From NCBI GenBank assembly GCA_963633225.1, contig CAVGXR010000046.1, positions 1 through 10,487 on the forward strand: a DNA stretch of 10,487 bases, read 5' to 3'. The DNA is from F23-B02 sp963633225. GTDB lineage: Bacteria > Bacillota > Clostridia > Oscillospirales > Oscillospiraceae. Both the position numbers and the translations under genes were made by a program. How positions within the stretch are numbered: the stretch's first letter is position 1; each line of letters starts with the position of its first letter. The notes under the pieces were generated by a model. The model had not been told where the DNA came from. It saw nothing but the letters and a program-made list of their open reading frames with translations, and made no database searches. Positions 1 through 6,789 of the stretch are shown piece by piece.

Positions 1-47
1 TCGTGAAGCGAAAGCTTCACAAAAAATCTCGCTCCGCTCGTCAAAAC

Positions 48-69
48 GCCTGATAGCTCAGGCTTTTTT
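48..69 (+). terminator. Intrinsic terminator, rightward
   Basis: A perfect 6-bp stem (GCCTGA at 48-53 with TCAGGC at 58-63), a 4-nt loop and then six T residues. This is a compact Rho-independent terminator for plus-strand transcription entering from the left, outside the window. The gene it serves is not visible. Confidence 0.65.
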
Positions 70-166
70 GATGGCTATAATCTAACTCGAGGCGGGCCTT
101 GCCCCCTCGAACTCCCCCGCTGCGCGGATACTTTTTTCTCAGCAGCATAGGTTTTTTGACAGTCTG

Positions 167-204
167 AAATAAAGCAGGAGTCGTTGACTCCTGCTTTATT
201 TTTT
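167..204 (+). terminator. Strong 16-bp intrinsic terminator
   Basis: A perfect 16-bp inverted repeat (167-182 with 186-201) with a 3-nt loop, followed by a T run on the plus strand. On the minus strand the stem runs into a shorter T stretch, so it may also stop leftward transcription coming from the flavodoxin gene. No gene lies between this hairpin and the terminator at 48-69, so it either ends a small untranslated transcript or serves the leftward genes. Confidence 0.7.
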
Positions 205-498
205 ACAATGGCACCATGAGCATTTTTTCGGGCGGAGTGCTCAATTCCTCCCGATATCATGTTCTCGGTACGCTGTCCGGTTTCGCAGATGACGCTTCGG
301 ACAGTCTGCGTCAGTCCCCCCGCATCAATTTCGAAACAGTGTTTGCCAAACGCAGCGCGTCACCTCCGCCGAATCGGGAAGCAGATACTCCGATGTGGGC
401 GTCGGCGTATCACGATCCGGCAAAAGAGCCGCAAATGCGCATGGCGCTATCTCAATAAGAGGTCGGGCTCACGCCCTCCCAATAAATGAAATACTTCG

Positions 499-1002
499 TC
501 AGTGCTCCGCGCACCATTTGACGATATCGTCAACGCACCAGCAGGGCGGCTCGCCGACACCTGTGGATGCCATCTTGAAGGTCGCCTTCTGAGCCTCGCT
601 GAGCTCTGTCTTGCCCTCGAAGCGGGCGGCGATCTCCTTGTTCTTTAGCTTCATGATAAGCCTGAAGTGCGGCGGCAGCTTGTTGATATCAAAGCCGCCC
701 TGACGTGTGAAGAGAGGCACATCGGGGCTTATCGCATTCTTCTTGCGGCCTGTCTCCTCGCTCTTTGCGGAAACGGGGCTCATGCCGACCTGAACGACGG
801 CACCGATATCATACTTCTTTGCTGCCTTATCATAGCCCATGATCTTGCCGGCAAGAAGCCAGCCGACGAATATTATCTTCGTATCGGCGGGAACATACTC
901 TTTGCCGAGAGGGAACGCAGGAATGTGCAGACGTGCCGAGAGGAGCTGCGCGTATTTTTTGCAGGAGCCTGTCGTGGATTTATAAACTATTGCGCTGAAC
1001 AT
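499..1002 (-). CDS. Flavodoxin-like protein
   Basis: A 167-residue cytoplasmic protein that looks like a short-chain flavodoxin-fold protein. The N-terminus is a beta strand followed by a typical FMN phosphate-binding loop (residues 7-18, YKSTTGSCKKYA), then an amphipathic helix, a second strand (about residues 42-48, KIIFVGW) and a further strand-like segment near 67-73. Members of this family bind FMN and act in electron transfer or as menaquinone-dependent oxidases; I cannot assign a reaction or partner here. The ATG at 1002 is preceded by AGGGGG at a 9-nt spacing and by a good sigma-A promoter, which supports this start. The C-terminal third, which contains CWC near residue 154, does not suggest a known extra domain. 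The gene stands alone between two leftward genes' boundaries, and a weak GNRA-like hairpin at 461-480 lies just beyond its stop. The flavodoxin-fold call is fairly firm; the exact function is unknown. Confidence 0.75.
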   Translation of the reverse strand: MFSAIVYKSTTGSCKKYAQLLSARLHIPAFPLGKEYVPADTKIIFVGWLLAGKIMGYDKAAKKYDIGAVVQVGMSPVSAKSEETGRKKNAISPDVPLFTRQGGFDINKLPPHFRLIMKLKNKEIAARFEGKTELSEAQKATFKMASTGVGEPPCWCVDDIVKWCAEH

Positions 1003-1028
1003 AAAATTATACCCCCTATGTTTTTATT

Positions 1029-1058
1029 TTTATATAGAATATCACAAATTTCTGTCAA
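1029..1058 (-). promoter_or_regulatory. Sigma-A promoter of the flavodoxin-like gene
   Basis: On the minus strand a perfect -35 hexamer TTGACA (1053-1058) is followed, after 16-18 nt, by overlapping -10 candidates: TATATA (1031-1036, spacer 16) and TATAAA (1029-1034, spacer 18). The surroundings are AT-rich. Initiation would fall around 1021-1025, giving a leader of about 20 nt that contains the AGGGGG ribosome binding site. Confidence 0.65.
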
Positions 1059-1147
1059 ATTCAAGACTAATAAATACACGATACTGCCGATTTGTAAAGT
1101 TTCACACCGCGCACTTTATGAGCTCTGAGAATTTGGTTTACATAACA

Positions 1148-1990
1148 CTACTGATTTTTGATCTTCCCCGGGCTCACGCGGAAGGTTTTCGTAAAGGCAC
1201 GGTGGAAGGCGGAGTAATCGGAAAAGCCGCATTCTGCGGCGGCTGCCGAGGCGCTCATTCCCTCGCGTATGAGGCGTGCGGCGAGGACGAGGCGCTTTTG
1301 CCTTATATAATTATGTACCGTGCAGCCGGTCTGGGTCTTAAACAGGCGCATGAAATGATAGCGGCTCATATAGCACATGGCGGCCATATCGTCAATGCTG
1401 AGCTCGTTTGTGAGATTTTCGTTTATGTACGACAGCGCGGGAGCTATCCTTCCGCTGTTTCCGGCGCCGGTTTCATAGCTGTTGTCGCTGAGCATGATGC
1501 GGTTTATCAGGACAAGAAGCTGGACCAGCAGCGTTCCGCGCAGCAGCTGCGAGCCGAAAAGCTCATCGTCCTTTTCGTTTTCAAGGCGGTGCAGCGCATC
1601 CCTGAGCCGCTCTGCACACTTGGAGTCAGGCCGCATGAGGCAGCAGTGCCGCTTTTCCGCCTCCGCAAAGCATTCCATAAGTCCGGCCTCGGGCGCAAAG
1701 CGCTCGACATACGCAGAATCAAGATAAATTATTATTCTCTCATACGGAATGGAGAGGTCTATCGCCGCCCTGTGTATCATATGGTGGCGCACAAGCAGGA
1801 CATCCCATGGCTCGAGCCTGTAGCTTGTGCCCTCGACGGTATAATCCACCCTGCCGGAGACAAGTATGACGATCTTGTCAAATTCGTGAAAATGGAAGTC
1901 CTTTTCCTGCCCTGAGCTGTCCCTCAAATGAAACAGTCGGAAGTTCTCGTTGAGGTAGCCGTCGTTTGCGTATTTATACCGTTCTGTCAT
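1148..1990 (-). CDS. AraC-family transcriptional regulator
   Basis: A 280-residue one-component regulator with the classic two-part layout. The N-terminal part (about residues 15-95) is a cupin-like sensor domain with histidine-rich strands (FHFHEFDK and HHMIHRA). The C-terminal 100 residues form the AraC/XylS double helix-turn-helix: first HTH around LSIDDMAAMCYMSRYHFMRLF, second around AAAECGFSDYSAFHRAF, ending in FRVSPGKIK. Proteins of this type bind a small ligand, often a sugar or related metabolite, and activate nearby genes; the ligand cannot be read from sequence. I chose the ATG at 1990 because GGGGGG lies 7 nt upstream. A TTG five codons earlier (2005) keeps the frame open but lies inside that ribosome binding site. 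The gene is divergent from the symporter at 2124, with promoters back to back, so the symporter is its most likely target (inference). No clear terminator follows its stop. Confidence 0.92.
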   Translation of the reverse strand: MTERYKYANDGYLNENFRLFHLRDSSGQEKDFHFHEFDKIVILVSGRVDYTVEGTSYRLEPWDVLLVRHHMIHRAAIDLSIPYERIIIYLDSAYVERFAPEAGLMECFAEAEKRHCCLMRPDSKCAERLRDALHRLENEKDDELFGSQLLRGTLLVQLLVLINRIMLSDNSYETGAGNSGRIAPALSYINENLTNELSIDDMAAMCYMSRYHFMRLFKTQTGCTVHNYIRQKRLVLAARLIREGMSASAAAAECGFSDYSAFHRAFTKTFRVSPGKIKNQ

Positions 1991-2020
1991 CGCAATGCCC
2001 CCCAAATGTTTTACTTAAGA

Positions 2021-2049
2021 ATTATATAGCACTTTTTGCAATGTTTCAA
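2021..2049 (-). promoter_or_regulatory. Sigma-A promoter of the AraC-type regulator
   Basis: Minus-strand TTGAAA (2044-2049), a 17-nt spacer and a perfect TATAAT (2021-2026). Initiation is expected near 2014, giving a leader of about 24 nt with the GGGGGG ribosome binding site. Its -35 box is only 13 nt from the -35 box of the oppositely directed symporter promoter. Confidence 0.7.
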
Positions 2050-2062
2050 GCACTATCATCAA

Positions 2063-2091
2063 TTTACTTGGCAATAGCATGCGAATATAAT
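2063..2091 (+). promoter_or_regulatory. Sigma-A promoter of the symporter gene
   Basis: Plus-strand TTTACT (2063-2068, 4 of 6 consensus), a 17-nt spacer and a perfect TATAAT (2086-2091). Initiation is expected near 2098. A weak -35 next to a perfect -10 is what an activator-dependent promoter often looks like, which would suit control by the divergent AraC-type protein; that is inference. The ribosome binding site AGGAG (2112-2116) sits 7 nt before the ATG at 2124. Confidence 0.65.
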
Positions 2092-2123
2092 CATCCCATC
2101 AAAATTTTAAAAGGAGTTAAGTC

Positions 2124-3419
2124 ATGGCAAAGAAGACATCATTCTTAAAGTCCTACGGATTTATCATTTTCATGCTTGCCGGCATCATCGGCGGCTGCGT
2201 GGTCGGCGCTCTCAATCCCGTTGTCAAAGACGCATCGGGCGAGGTGATATCCAAGGGCGCTACCGTTCTTGAGCCCATAGGAACGGTTTTCATAAACCTC
2301 ATGTTCTGCGTTGTCGTTCCGATGGTTTTCTGCTCGATAGCATCGGCCATAGCGAATATGTCCAGCGCAAGGCGTGCGGGCAAGGTCATGGGCATCACCA
2401 TCGGCACCTTCCTCGTCACCGCGGCGATAGCTGCCGTCATCATGTACGTTATCGTGCGCTGCGTCCCCATCGTCACCGGCGACTACACCGTCGTTGAGGG
2501 CGAGGTCAGCTCGACGCTGAGCCTCACCGACATGATAATCAACTTCTTCACCAAGCCCGACTTCGGCGAGCTGTGGAGCCGCAAGGCTATCCTGCCTCTG
2601 ATCATTGCCGCAATTTTCTTCGGCTTCGGCATTCAGATGACCGGCGGCAAGGACAGCATGGTCGCAAAGCTCCTTGATAACCTCACCTCTGTTCTCATGA
2701 ACGTTATCAAGATCATCACCTACTACGCCCCCATCGGCTTCTTCGGCTTTTTTGCATATCTCGTCGCCACCTACGGTCCCGACCTCATCGGCGACTACAG
2801 CCGCACGCTGATCATCTACTACTCGCTGTGCTTTATCTACATGTTCATCTTCTTCCCGATCTACGCACGCTTCGGCGGCGGCAAGGGCGGCGCAAAGGTC
2901 ATGTGGAAGCACCTGTTCCGTCCGGCGGCTGTATCCTTCGGCACCTGCTCCTCGGTAGCTACTATCCCCACGAACCTCGAGGTATGTGAGGAGACCGGCG
3001 TTTCCAAGGAGGTTTCCAACATCGTCATCCCCCTCGGCGCAACGATGCACATGGACGGCTCGGCAATGAGCGCCATCGTCAAGGTCGCATTCCTGTTCGG
3101 CATCTTCGGCATGGACTTCGGCACAGGTCAGGCAATACTGGCTATCATCGTCGCCGTATTCTCCTCCGTTGCAATGAGCGGCATCCCAGGCGGCGGCGGT
3201 ACGGGCGAGCTCGTGCTGTGCACCCTGTTCTTCCCTGACCAGCTCGCGGTCGCCTTCCCCATCGCTCTGGCTATCGGCAACCTCGTCGATCCTCCCGCAA
3301 CGATGGTAAACGCAGCCGGCGACTACGTTGTATCCTACATTGTCGAGCGCTTCGTAAACGGCAAGGATTGGCTCCAGAAGAAGCTTGCAAAGGATGCAGC
3401 CGGTGAAATTGAAGCATAA
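2124..3419 (+). CDS. Dicarboxylate/amino acid:cation symporter (DAACS family)
   Basis: A 431-residue integral membrane transporter of the GltP/SstT/excitatory amino acid transporter fold. Members import amino acids or dicarboxylates with sodium or protons. Landmarks are in order: hydrophobic N-terminal segments, the HP1 re-entrant loop with a serine-rich tip (SFGTCSSVATIP, 271-282), the TM7 motif (MHMDGSA, 308-314), the HP2 glycine loop (SGIPGGGG, 352-359) and the TM8 substrate and ion site (VDPPATMVNAAGD, 388-400). The length is normal for the family. Two key positions are unusual. The TM7 motif reads HMDGS instead of NMDGT. In TM8 the aspartate (D389), T393, N396 and D400 are kept, but the arginine that grips an acidic side chain is alanine (A392). 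An acidic amino acid substrate is therefore unlikely, and a neutral or otherwise atypical substrate is more plausible (inference). A good AGGAG site supports the ATG start. The gene is divergent from an AraC-type regulator. Confidence 0.93.
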   Translation: MAKKTSFLKSYGFIIFMLAGIIGGCVVGALNPVVKDASGEVISKGATVLEPIGTVFINLMFCVVVPMVFCSIASAIANMSSARRAGKVMGITIGTFLVTAAIAAVIMYVIVRCVPIVTGDYTVVEGEVSSTLSLTDMIINFFTKPDFGELWSRKAILPLIIAAIFFGFGIQMTGGKDSMVAKLLDNLTSVLMNVIKIITYYAPIGFFGFFAYLVATYGPDLIGDYSRTLIIYYSLCFIYMFIFFPIYARFGGGKGGAKVMWKHLFRPAAVSFGTCSSVATIPTNLEVCEETGVSKEVSNIVIPLGATMHMDGSAMSAIVKVAFLFGIFGMDFGTGQAILAIIVAVFSSVAMSGIPGGGGTGELVLCTLFFPDQLAVAFPIALAIGNLVDPPATMVNAAGDYVVSYIVERFVNGKDWLQKKLAKDAAGEIEA

Positions 3420-3448
3420 ATTGTCTCTCCTATTTCTCTATAACCCAC

Positions 3449-3490
3449 AAAAACTCTTCCCTGCGGAAACATCCGCAGGGAAGAGTTTTT
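3449..3490. terminator. Bidirectional terminator, 19-bp perfect stem
   Basis: A perfect 19-bp inverted repeat (3449-3467 with 3472-3490) around an AACA loop. A-runs at the left end and T-runs at the right end give a T tail in both directions. It closes the rightward symporter gene and the leftward MATE-helicase-exporter set, whose stop codons lie at 3419 and 3497. Confidence 0.9.
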
Positions 3491-3496
3491 ATTGTT

Positions 3497-4369
3497 CTAT
3501 TTATTTCTCCGCAGGAATGCAAGCTTTGTTTCGCTCGTGAGCACCGCGAAGAAAATGAGGCAGAAGCCGAGTGCTATGTTGAACGTAAGCACCTCCTCGC
3601 CGAGGATGACGGATATCGCCGTTCCGAACACGGACTCGAGCGTCAGGATAACCGCTGCCTGAGACGGCGGAGTGTACTTCTGGCCGATCGTCTGGAGGAA
3701 GAAGCACATACCCGTGCACATGAAGGTCATATAAGCTATGCCCCACCATGTGCCGGAGGGGATATCGTGCGGCACAGGCTCGAACACGGCAGCGCCCGCG
3801 AGGCAGATGAGGCCGCCGACGGCAAATTGCAGCATTGTGAGCAGGAGCGGATCCCTGTCCTCGACAGAGCGTCCCGTAACGATTATGTGCAGGCCGTAAA
3901 ACAGGCCGCAGCAGACAGTCAATACATCGCCGATATTGACGCTCAGATCGTCGTTAAGGCAGACAAAGCCCATACCGGCAAGGCAGACGACGGCTGCGAT
4001 GATATTATACCTGTCCGGCTTTTTGCCCGCTATCGCCCAATAAAGGAATGGGACGAGGATGCAGTAGGTCGCCGTGAGGAAGGCGTTTTTCCCCGGCGTT
4101 GTGTACACAAGGCCATAGGTCTGAACGATGTATGCAGACGCAAGGCACACGCCCATTATCACGCCGCTCCTGAGATATCCCCTGTCGAGCCTTTTAAGGC
4201 GCGGGAGACAGGCGATGAGCATCATTATTGCAGCTCCCGCAAAGCGGATGGCAAGCACCCACATGGGAGTGATGCTGTCGAGCGCTGACTTCAAGATGAC
4301 GAATGAGCTGCCCCATATGAGCGTTGTGCATATAAGACAGAGCCGTCCGAGATTTGCTTTGTTTTTCAT
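3497..4369 (-). CDS. EamA/DMT-superfamily transporter
   Basis: A 290-residue membrane protein with the drug/metabolite transporter layout: about ten hydrophobic helices arranged as two EamA repeats (roughly residues 8-137 and 148-280). The first helix has the family's typical IWGSSFV (19-25), and the first repeat ends with an AAVVCLAGMGFV segment (about 124-135). A polar link follows. The second repeat carries AVILTLESVFGTAISVI, matching the usual 'LEP/LES' stretch near helix 9. The C-terminus is short and basic. Such proteins export or import small metabolites such as amino acids or nucleobase derivatives; the substrate is not predictable here. The ATG at 4369 begins 4 nt after the helicase stop and has only a weak ribosome binding site inside the end of the helicase gene, so translation is probably coupled. 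It is the last gene before a strong terminator. Confidence 0.9.
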   Translation of the reverse strand: MKNKANLGRLCLICTTLIWGSSFVILKSALDSITPMWVLAIRFAGAAIMMLIACLPRLKRLDRGYLRSGVIMGVCLASAYIVQTYGLVYTTPGKNAFLTATYCILVPFLYWAIAGKKPDRYNIIAAVVCLAGMGFVCLNDDLSVNIGDVLTVCCGLFYGLHIIVTGRSVEDRDPLLLTMLQFAVGGLICLAGAAVFEPVPHDIPSGTWWGIAYMTFMCTGMCFFLQTIGQKYTPPSQAAVILTLESVFGTAISVILGEEVLTFNIALGFCLIFFAVLTSETKLAFLRRNK

Positions 4370-4373
4370 TTTT

Positions 4374-6752
4374 CTATATCTTCACCATATGCAGTGCAGC
4401 GGCGCGCAGCATGAGCTTTTTGACCGTGCCGCTGTCAAATTCGATTTCTATCAGATAGTCGTTTCCCATCGGGCTCATTTTAACGAGCCTGCCCTCTCCG
4501 AAGGCCGTGTGGCGCACCCTGTCGCCGACGGAAAACTGCGGCTTTTCAGCCGTTTGTGGCTTGGGCGCTGCGGGCGGCGCAACTGGCCTTTTAAAGCCCT
4601 GCGCAGCGGGGGCGCGGCGGGCAAACTCCTTCTGCACCTGCGAGCGCTCGGAGTAGCCGTAGCCCTTGGGGATATTGCGTTTTTCCAGATGCTCCTCCGG
4701 TATCTCGTCTATAAAGCGCGAGACGCGGTTTGCCGTCGTGCGGCCAAAGAGCATTCTCTGCCGTGCACAGGACAGAAACAGGCGCTTTTTGGCTCTGGTT
4801 ATCGCAACGTAGCAAAGCCTGCGCTCCTCCTCCATCTCGTCAGCCTCGCCGATGGCCTTTATGCCCGGGAATATGCCTTCCTCGCAGCCGACGACGAAAA
4901 CATTCGGAAACTCAAGCCCCTTGGCCGAGTGCATGGTCATCATGACAACGCAGTCGGCATTTTCGTCGTAGTTATCCATATCGGTGTACAGCGCGACATC
5001 GGCAAGATAGCCCTCAAGAGTGGGGGTATCGGTCTCGCCCTTGTAGTTTATTATGCTGGATTTGAGCTCCTTTATGTTCTGTGCGCGGGCATCGTCCTCT
5101 ACGGTGTGCTTTTCCTCGAGCATACGCAGATATCCCGTGCGCTCGACGAGCTGATCGTACAGCAGATCGGGCGCAAGCTCATCCTTCTGCGCAATGAGCT
5201 CGTTTATCATTCCGGCAAACAGCAGCATTCTCGGTGCCGAGCGGCTGAGCTCTGGATAGAGGTCGGCCTTGCTTATGACGGAAAACAGCGAGCAGTCATT
5301 TTCGTGAGCTATAGCTGCCGCCGTCTCGATGCTTTTTGCTCCGATGCCGCGAGGCGGATTGTTTATTATCCTGCCGAGGCGCAGATCGTCGTCGGGCGAG
5401 GCTATGACGCAGAGGTATGCCAGCATATCCTTTATCTCGGCGCGGTCAAAGAAGCCTGTTCCGCCGAAGATTTTATACGGAATTCCGTTTCGCTTGAAGG
5501 CCTGCTCTATCTGATGCGACTGCGCGTTCATGCGGTAGAGCACCGCGTTATCACCCCAGCACGCGCCTTTGCCGTACAGGCCGAGGATCTGGGAGGCGAC
5601 GAATCTCGCCTCGTCGTGCTCGTTGTCGGCAACGTAAAGCTCCGGCTTATCGCCCATATCTCCCTTCGTCCACAGCTCCTTGCCCTTGCGCCCGAGGTTG
5701 TTTTTTATAACGGCGTTTGCTGCGCCCAGTATATGTCCGGTGCTGCGGTAGTTCTGCTCAAGGCGTATCACGCGGCAGCCCTTGTACTCATCCTCGAACG
5801 AGAGAATGTTCTCTATCGTCGCGCCGCGGAATTTATAAATGCTCTGGTCATCGTCGCCGACAACGCAGATATTTCCCCAGCCCTCTGCGAGCTTGGATGC
5901 AAGCATATACTGAAGCTTGTTGGTATCCTGATACTCGTCGATGAGTATGTATTTAAAGCGCTTCTGCCAATATTGGCAGACATCCTCATTCTCATTGAGG
6001 AGCTTTACGGTGTAATATATGAGATCGTCAAAATCCATTGCACCGGCGGCGAAGGCGCGGCGCGAATACTCGGCGTATATCTCCGCTATCTTTACCGAGC
6101 GTGCATCCCCCATAGCCTTTGCACGGGCATAATACTGCTCTGGTGAGCAGCAGGCATCCTTTGCACGGCTTATCTCCGAAAGCAGCATACGCGGCGGGTA
6201 TTTCTTGTCGTCAAGGTCAAGGTCGCGCAGTATATGCTTTATAAGGCTCTGACTGTCGGAGCTGTCGTAAATGGTAAAGCTCGAGCTGAAGCCCAGACGG
6301 TCGGCATCACGGCGGAGTATGCGCACGCAGGCCGAGTGGAAGGTGGATGCCCACACATCCGCTCCAGCCTCGCCCAGCATTTTGGAAAGGCGCGACTTGA
6401 GCTCGTCTGCGGCTTTGTTCGTAAACGTTATGGCAAGGATGCGCCATGGCTCCACGGGCTCGAAGGCCGCCGTGCGGCGGGCTGCATCGTCGAGCCGCGC
6501 CATTGTGTCGATATCCTCAACGCACGCGCTTTCGGGGAGCTCCGTGCTGTCGGACGCTTTGCCGTAGCGCATGAGATTTGCTATCCTGTTTATGAGCACC
6601 GTCGTTTTGCCGCTGCCTGCGCCGGCCAGAATGAGCAGTGCGCCCTCAGTCGCCATGACAGCCTTTCTCTGCATGGGATTAAGCCCGGCAAAATCGGTCT
6701 CTATTACCTTTTTTCTCGCTTCGAGATATCTTGTTTCAAAACTCTTATTCAT
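4374..6752 (-). CDS. pcrA: ATP-dependent DNA helicase PcrA/UvrD family
   Basis: A 792-residue superfamily 1A 3'-5' DNA helicase used in repair, replication-conflict removal and RecA displacement. All motifs are present: Q motif (LNPMQRKAV, 24-32), Walker A (AGAGSGKT, 43-50), Ia (ILAITFTNKAADEL, 105-118), II (ILIDEYQDTN, 269-278), III (VVGDDDQSIYKFRGA, 297-311), IV (LEQNYRST, 331-338), V (MTMHSAKGLEF, 605-615) and VI (CYVAITRAKKRLFL, 647-660). The C-terminus has a proline/alanine linker, then a Tudor-like fold (FSVGDRVRHTAFGEG, 740-754, to the end), the RNA-polymerase-contacting part of PcrA. Between Walker A and motif Ia it carries about 34 more residues than Bacillus PcrA (roughly 61-104 versus about 10), rich in acidic and alanine residues. 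The ATG at 6752 has no Shine-Dalgarno; a promoter placed almost at the start codon suggests a leaderless message. It lies between a MATE gene and an EamA gene on the same strand. Confidence 0.96.
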   Translation of the reverse strand: MNKSFETRYLEARKKVIETDFAGLNPMQRKAVMATEGALLILAGAGSGKTTVLINRIANLMRYGKASDSTELPESACVEDIDTMARLDDAARRTAAFEPVEPWRILAITFTNKAADELKSRLSKMLGEAGADVWASTFHSACVRILRRDADRLGFSSSFTIYDSSDSQSLIKHILRDLDLDDKKYPPRMLLSEISRAKDACCSPEQYYARAKAMGDARSVKIAEIYAEYSRRAFAAGAMDFDDLIYYTVKLLNENEDVCQYWQKRFKYILIDEYQDTNKLQYMLASKLAEGWGNICVVGDDDQSIYKFRGATIENILSFEDEYKGCRVIRLEQNYRSTGHILGAANAVIKNNLGRKGKELWTKGDMGDKPELYVADNEHDEARFVASQILGLYGKGACWGDNAVLYRMNAQSHQIEQAFKRNGIPYKIFGGTGFFDRAEIKDMLAYLCVIASPDDDLRLGRIINNPPRGIGAKSIETAAAIAHENDCSLFSVISKADLYPELSRSAPRMLLFAGMINELIAQKDELAPDLLYDQLVERTGYLRMLEEKHTVEDDARAQNIKELKSSIINYKGETDTPTLEGYLADVALYTDMDNYDENADCVVMMTMHSAKGLEFPNVFVVGCEEGIFPGIKAIGEADEMEEERRLCYVAITRAKKRLFLSCARQRMLFGRTTANRVSRFIDEIPEEHLEKRNIPKGYGYSERSQVQKEFARRAPAAQGFKRPVAPPAAPKPQTAEKPQFSVGDRVRHTAFGEGRLVKMSPMGNDYLIEIEFDSGTVKKLMLRAAALHMVKI

Positions 6753-6760
6753 AGCGTGTT

Positions 6761-6789
6761 ATTTTACCACGAACCCGACTGCGTTTCAA
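6761..6789 (-). promoter_or_regulatory. Probable pcrA promoter overlapping the MATE stop codon
   Basis: Minus-strand TTGAAA (6784-6789), a 17-nt spacer and TAAAAT (6761-6766). The -35 box includes bases of the MATE stop codon (6786-6788). Only 8 nt separate the -10 box from the ATG of pcrA, so initiation would fall within about two bases of the start codon. Confidence 0.5.

Larger units (their letters stand above)
1..498. other. Gene-free intergenic stretch with several hairpins
   Basis: About 500 bases without a gene I can support. Positions 1-205 are rich in inverted repeats: a hairpin at 3-20 with a GAAA loop, a terminator at 48-69, a stem at 87-97/101-110 with one bulged base, a small stem at 117-120/124-127 followed by a T run, and a strong terminator at 167-204. 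Positions 205-498 contain a few short open frames in several phases, the longest an 80-codon frame at 216-458. None has a clear ribosome binding site, a recognisable domain or convincing protein-like composition. Overlapping inverted repeats occur at 273-313. The stretch may be a dispersed intergenic repeat or decayed sequence; this is inference from its look, not from a match. Confidence 0.5.

Noticed and set aside
3..20. Hairpin with GAAA loop as a terminator
   Set aside because: It is followed by A residues on the plus strand, and on the minus strand the window ends before any T run could be seen, so terminator function is not supported.
216..458. An 80-codon open frame on the plus strand in the gene-free left end
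   Set aside because: No ribosome binding site, no recognisable fold, overlapping frames of similar length, and it begins right after a strong terminator with no promoter seen. Kept only as part of the intergenic description.
461..480. Small hairpin after the flavodoxin-like gene as its terminator
   Set aside because: The stem is short with two mismatches, and no proper T run follows on the minus strand.
1118..1915. A 265-codon open frame on the plus strand, and a 153-codon one at 667-1128
   Set aside because: They overlap the AraC-type regulator and the flavodoxin-like gene in antisense and show no domain or ribosome binding site support.
2145..3050. A 301-codon open frame on the minus strand
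   Set aside because: Antisense to the symporter; its composition is rich in Asp, Glu, Ala, Gly and His, as expected from reading a membrane protein gene backwards.
4128..6146. A 672-codon open frame on the plus strand, with further long plus-strand frames at 6234-7379 and 8324-9460
   Set aside because: They lie antisense to pcrA, MATE and the spoIIA genes, which have full motif sets. Their translations lack recognisable domains, and long antisense frames are expected in GC-rich coding DNA.
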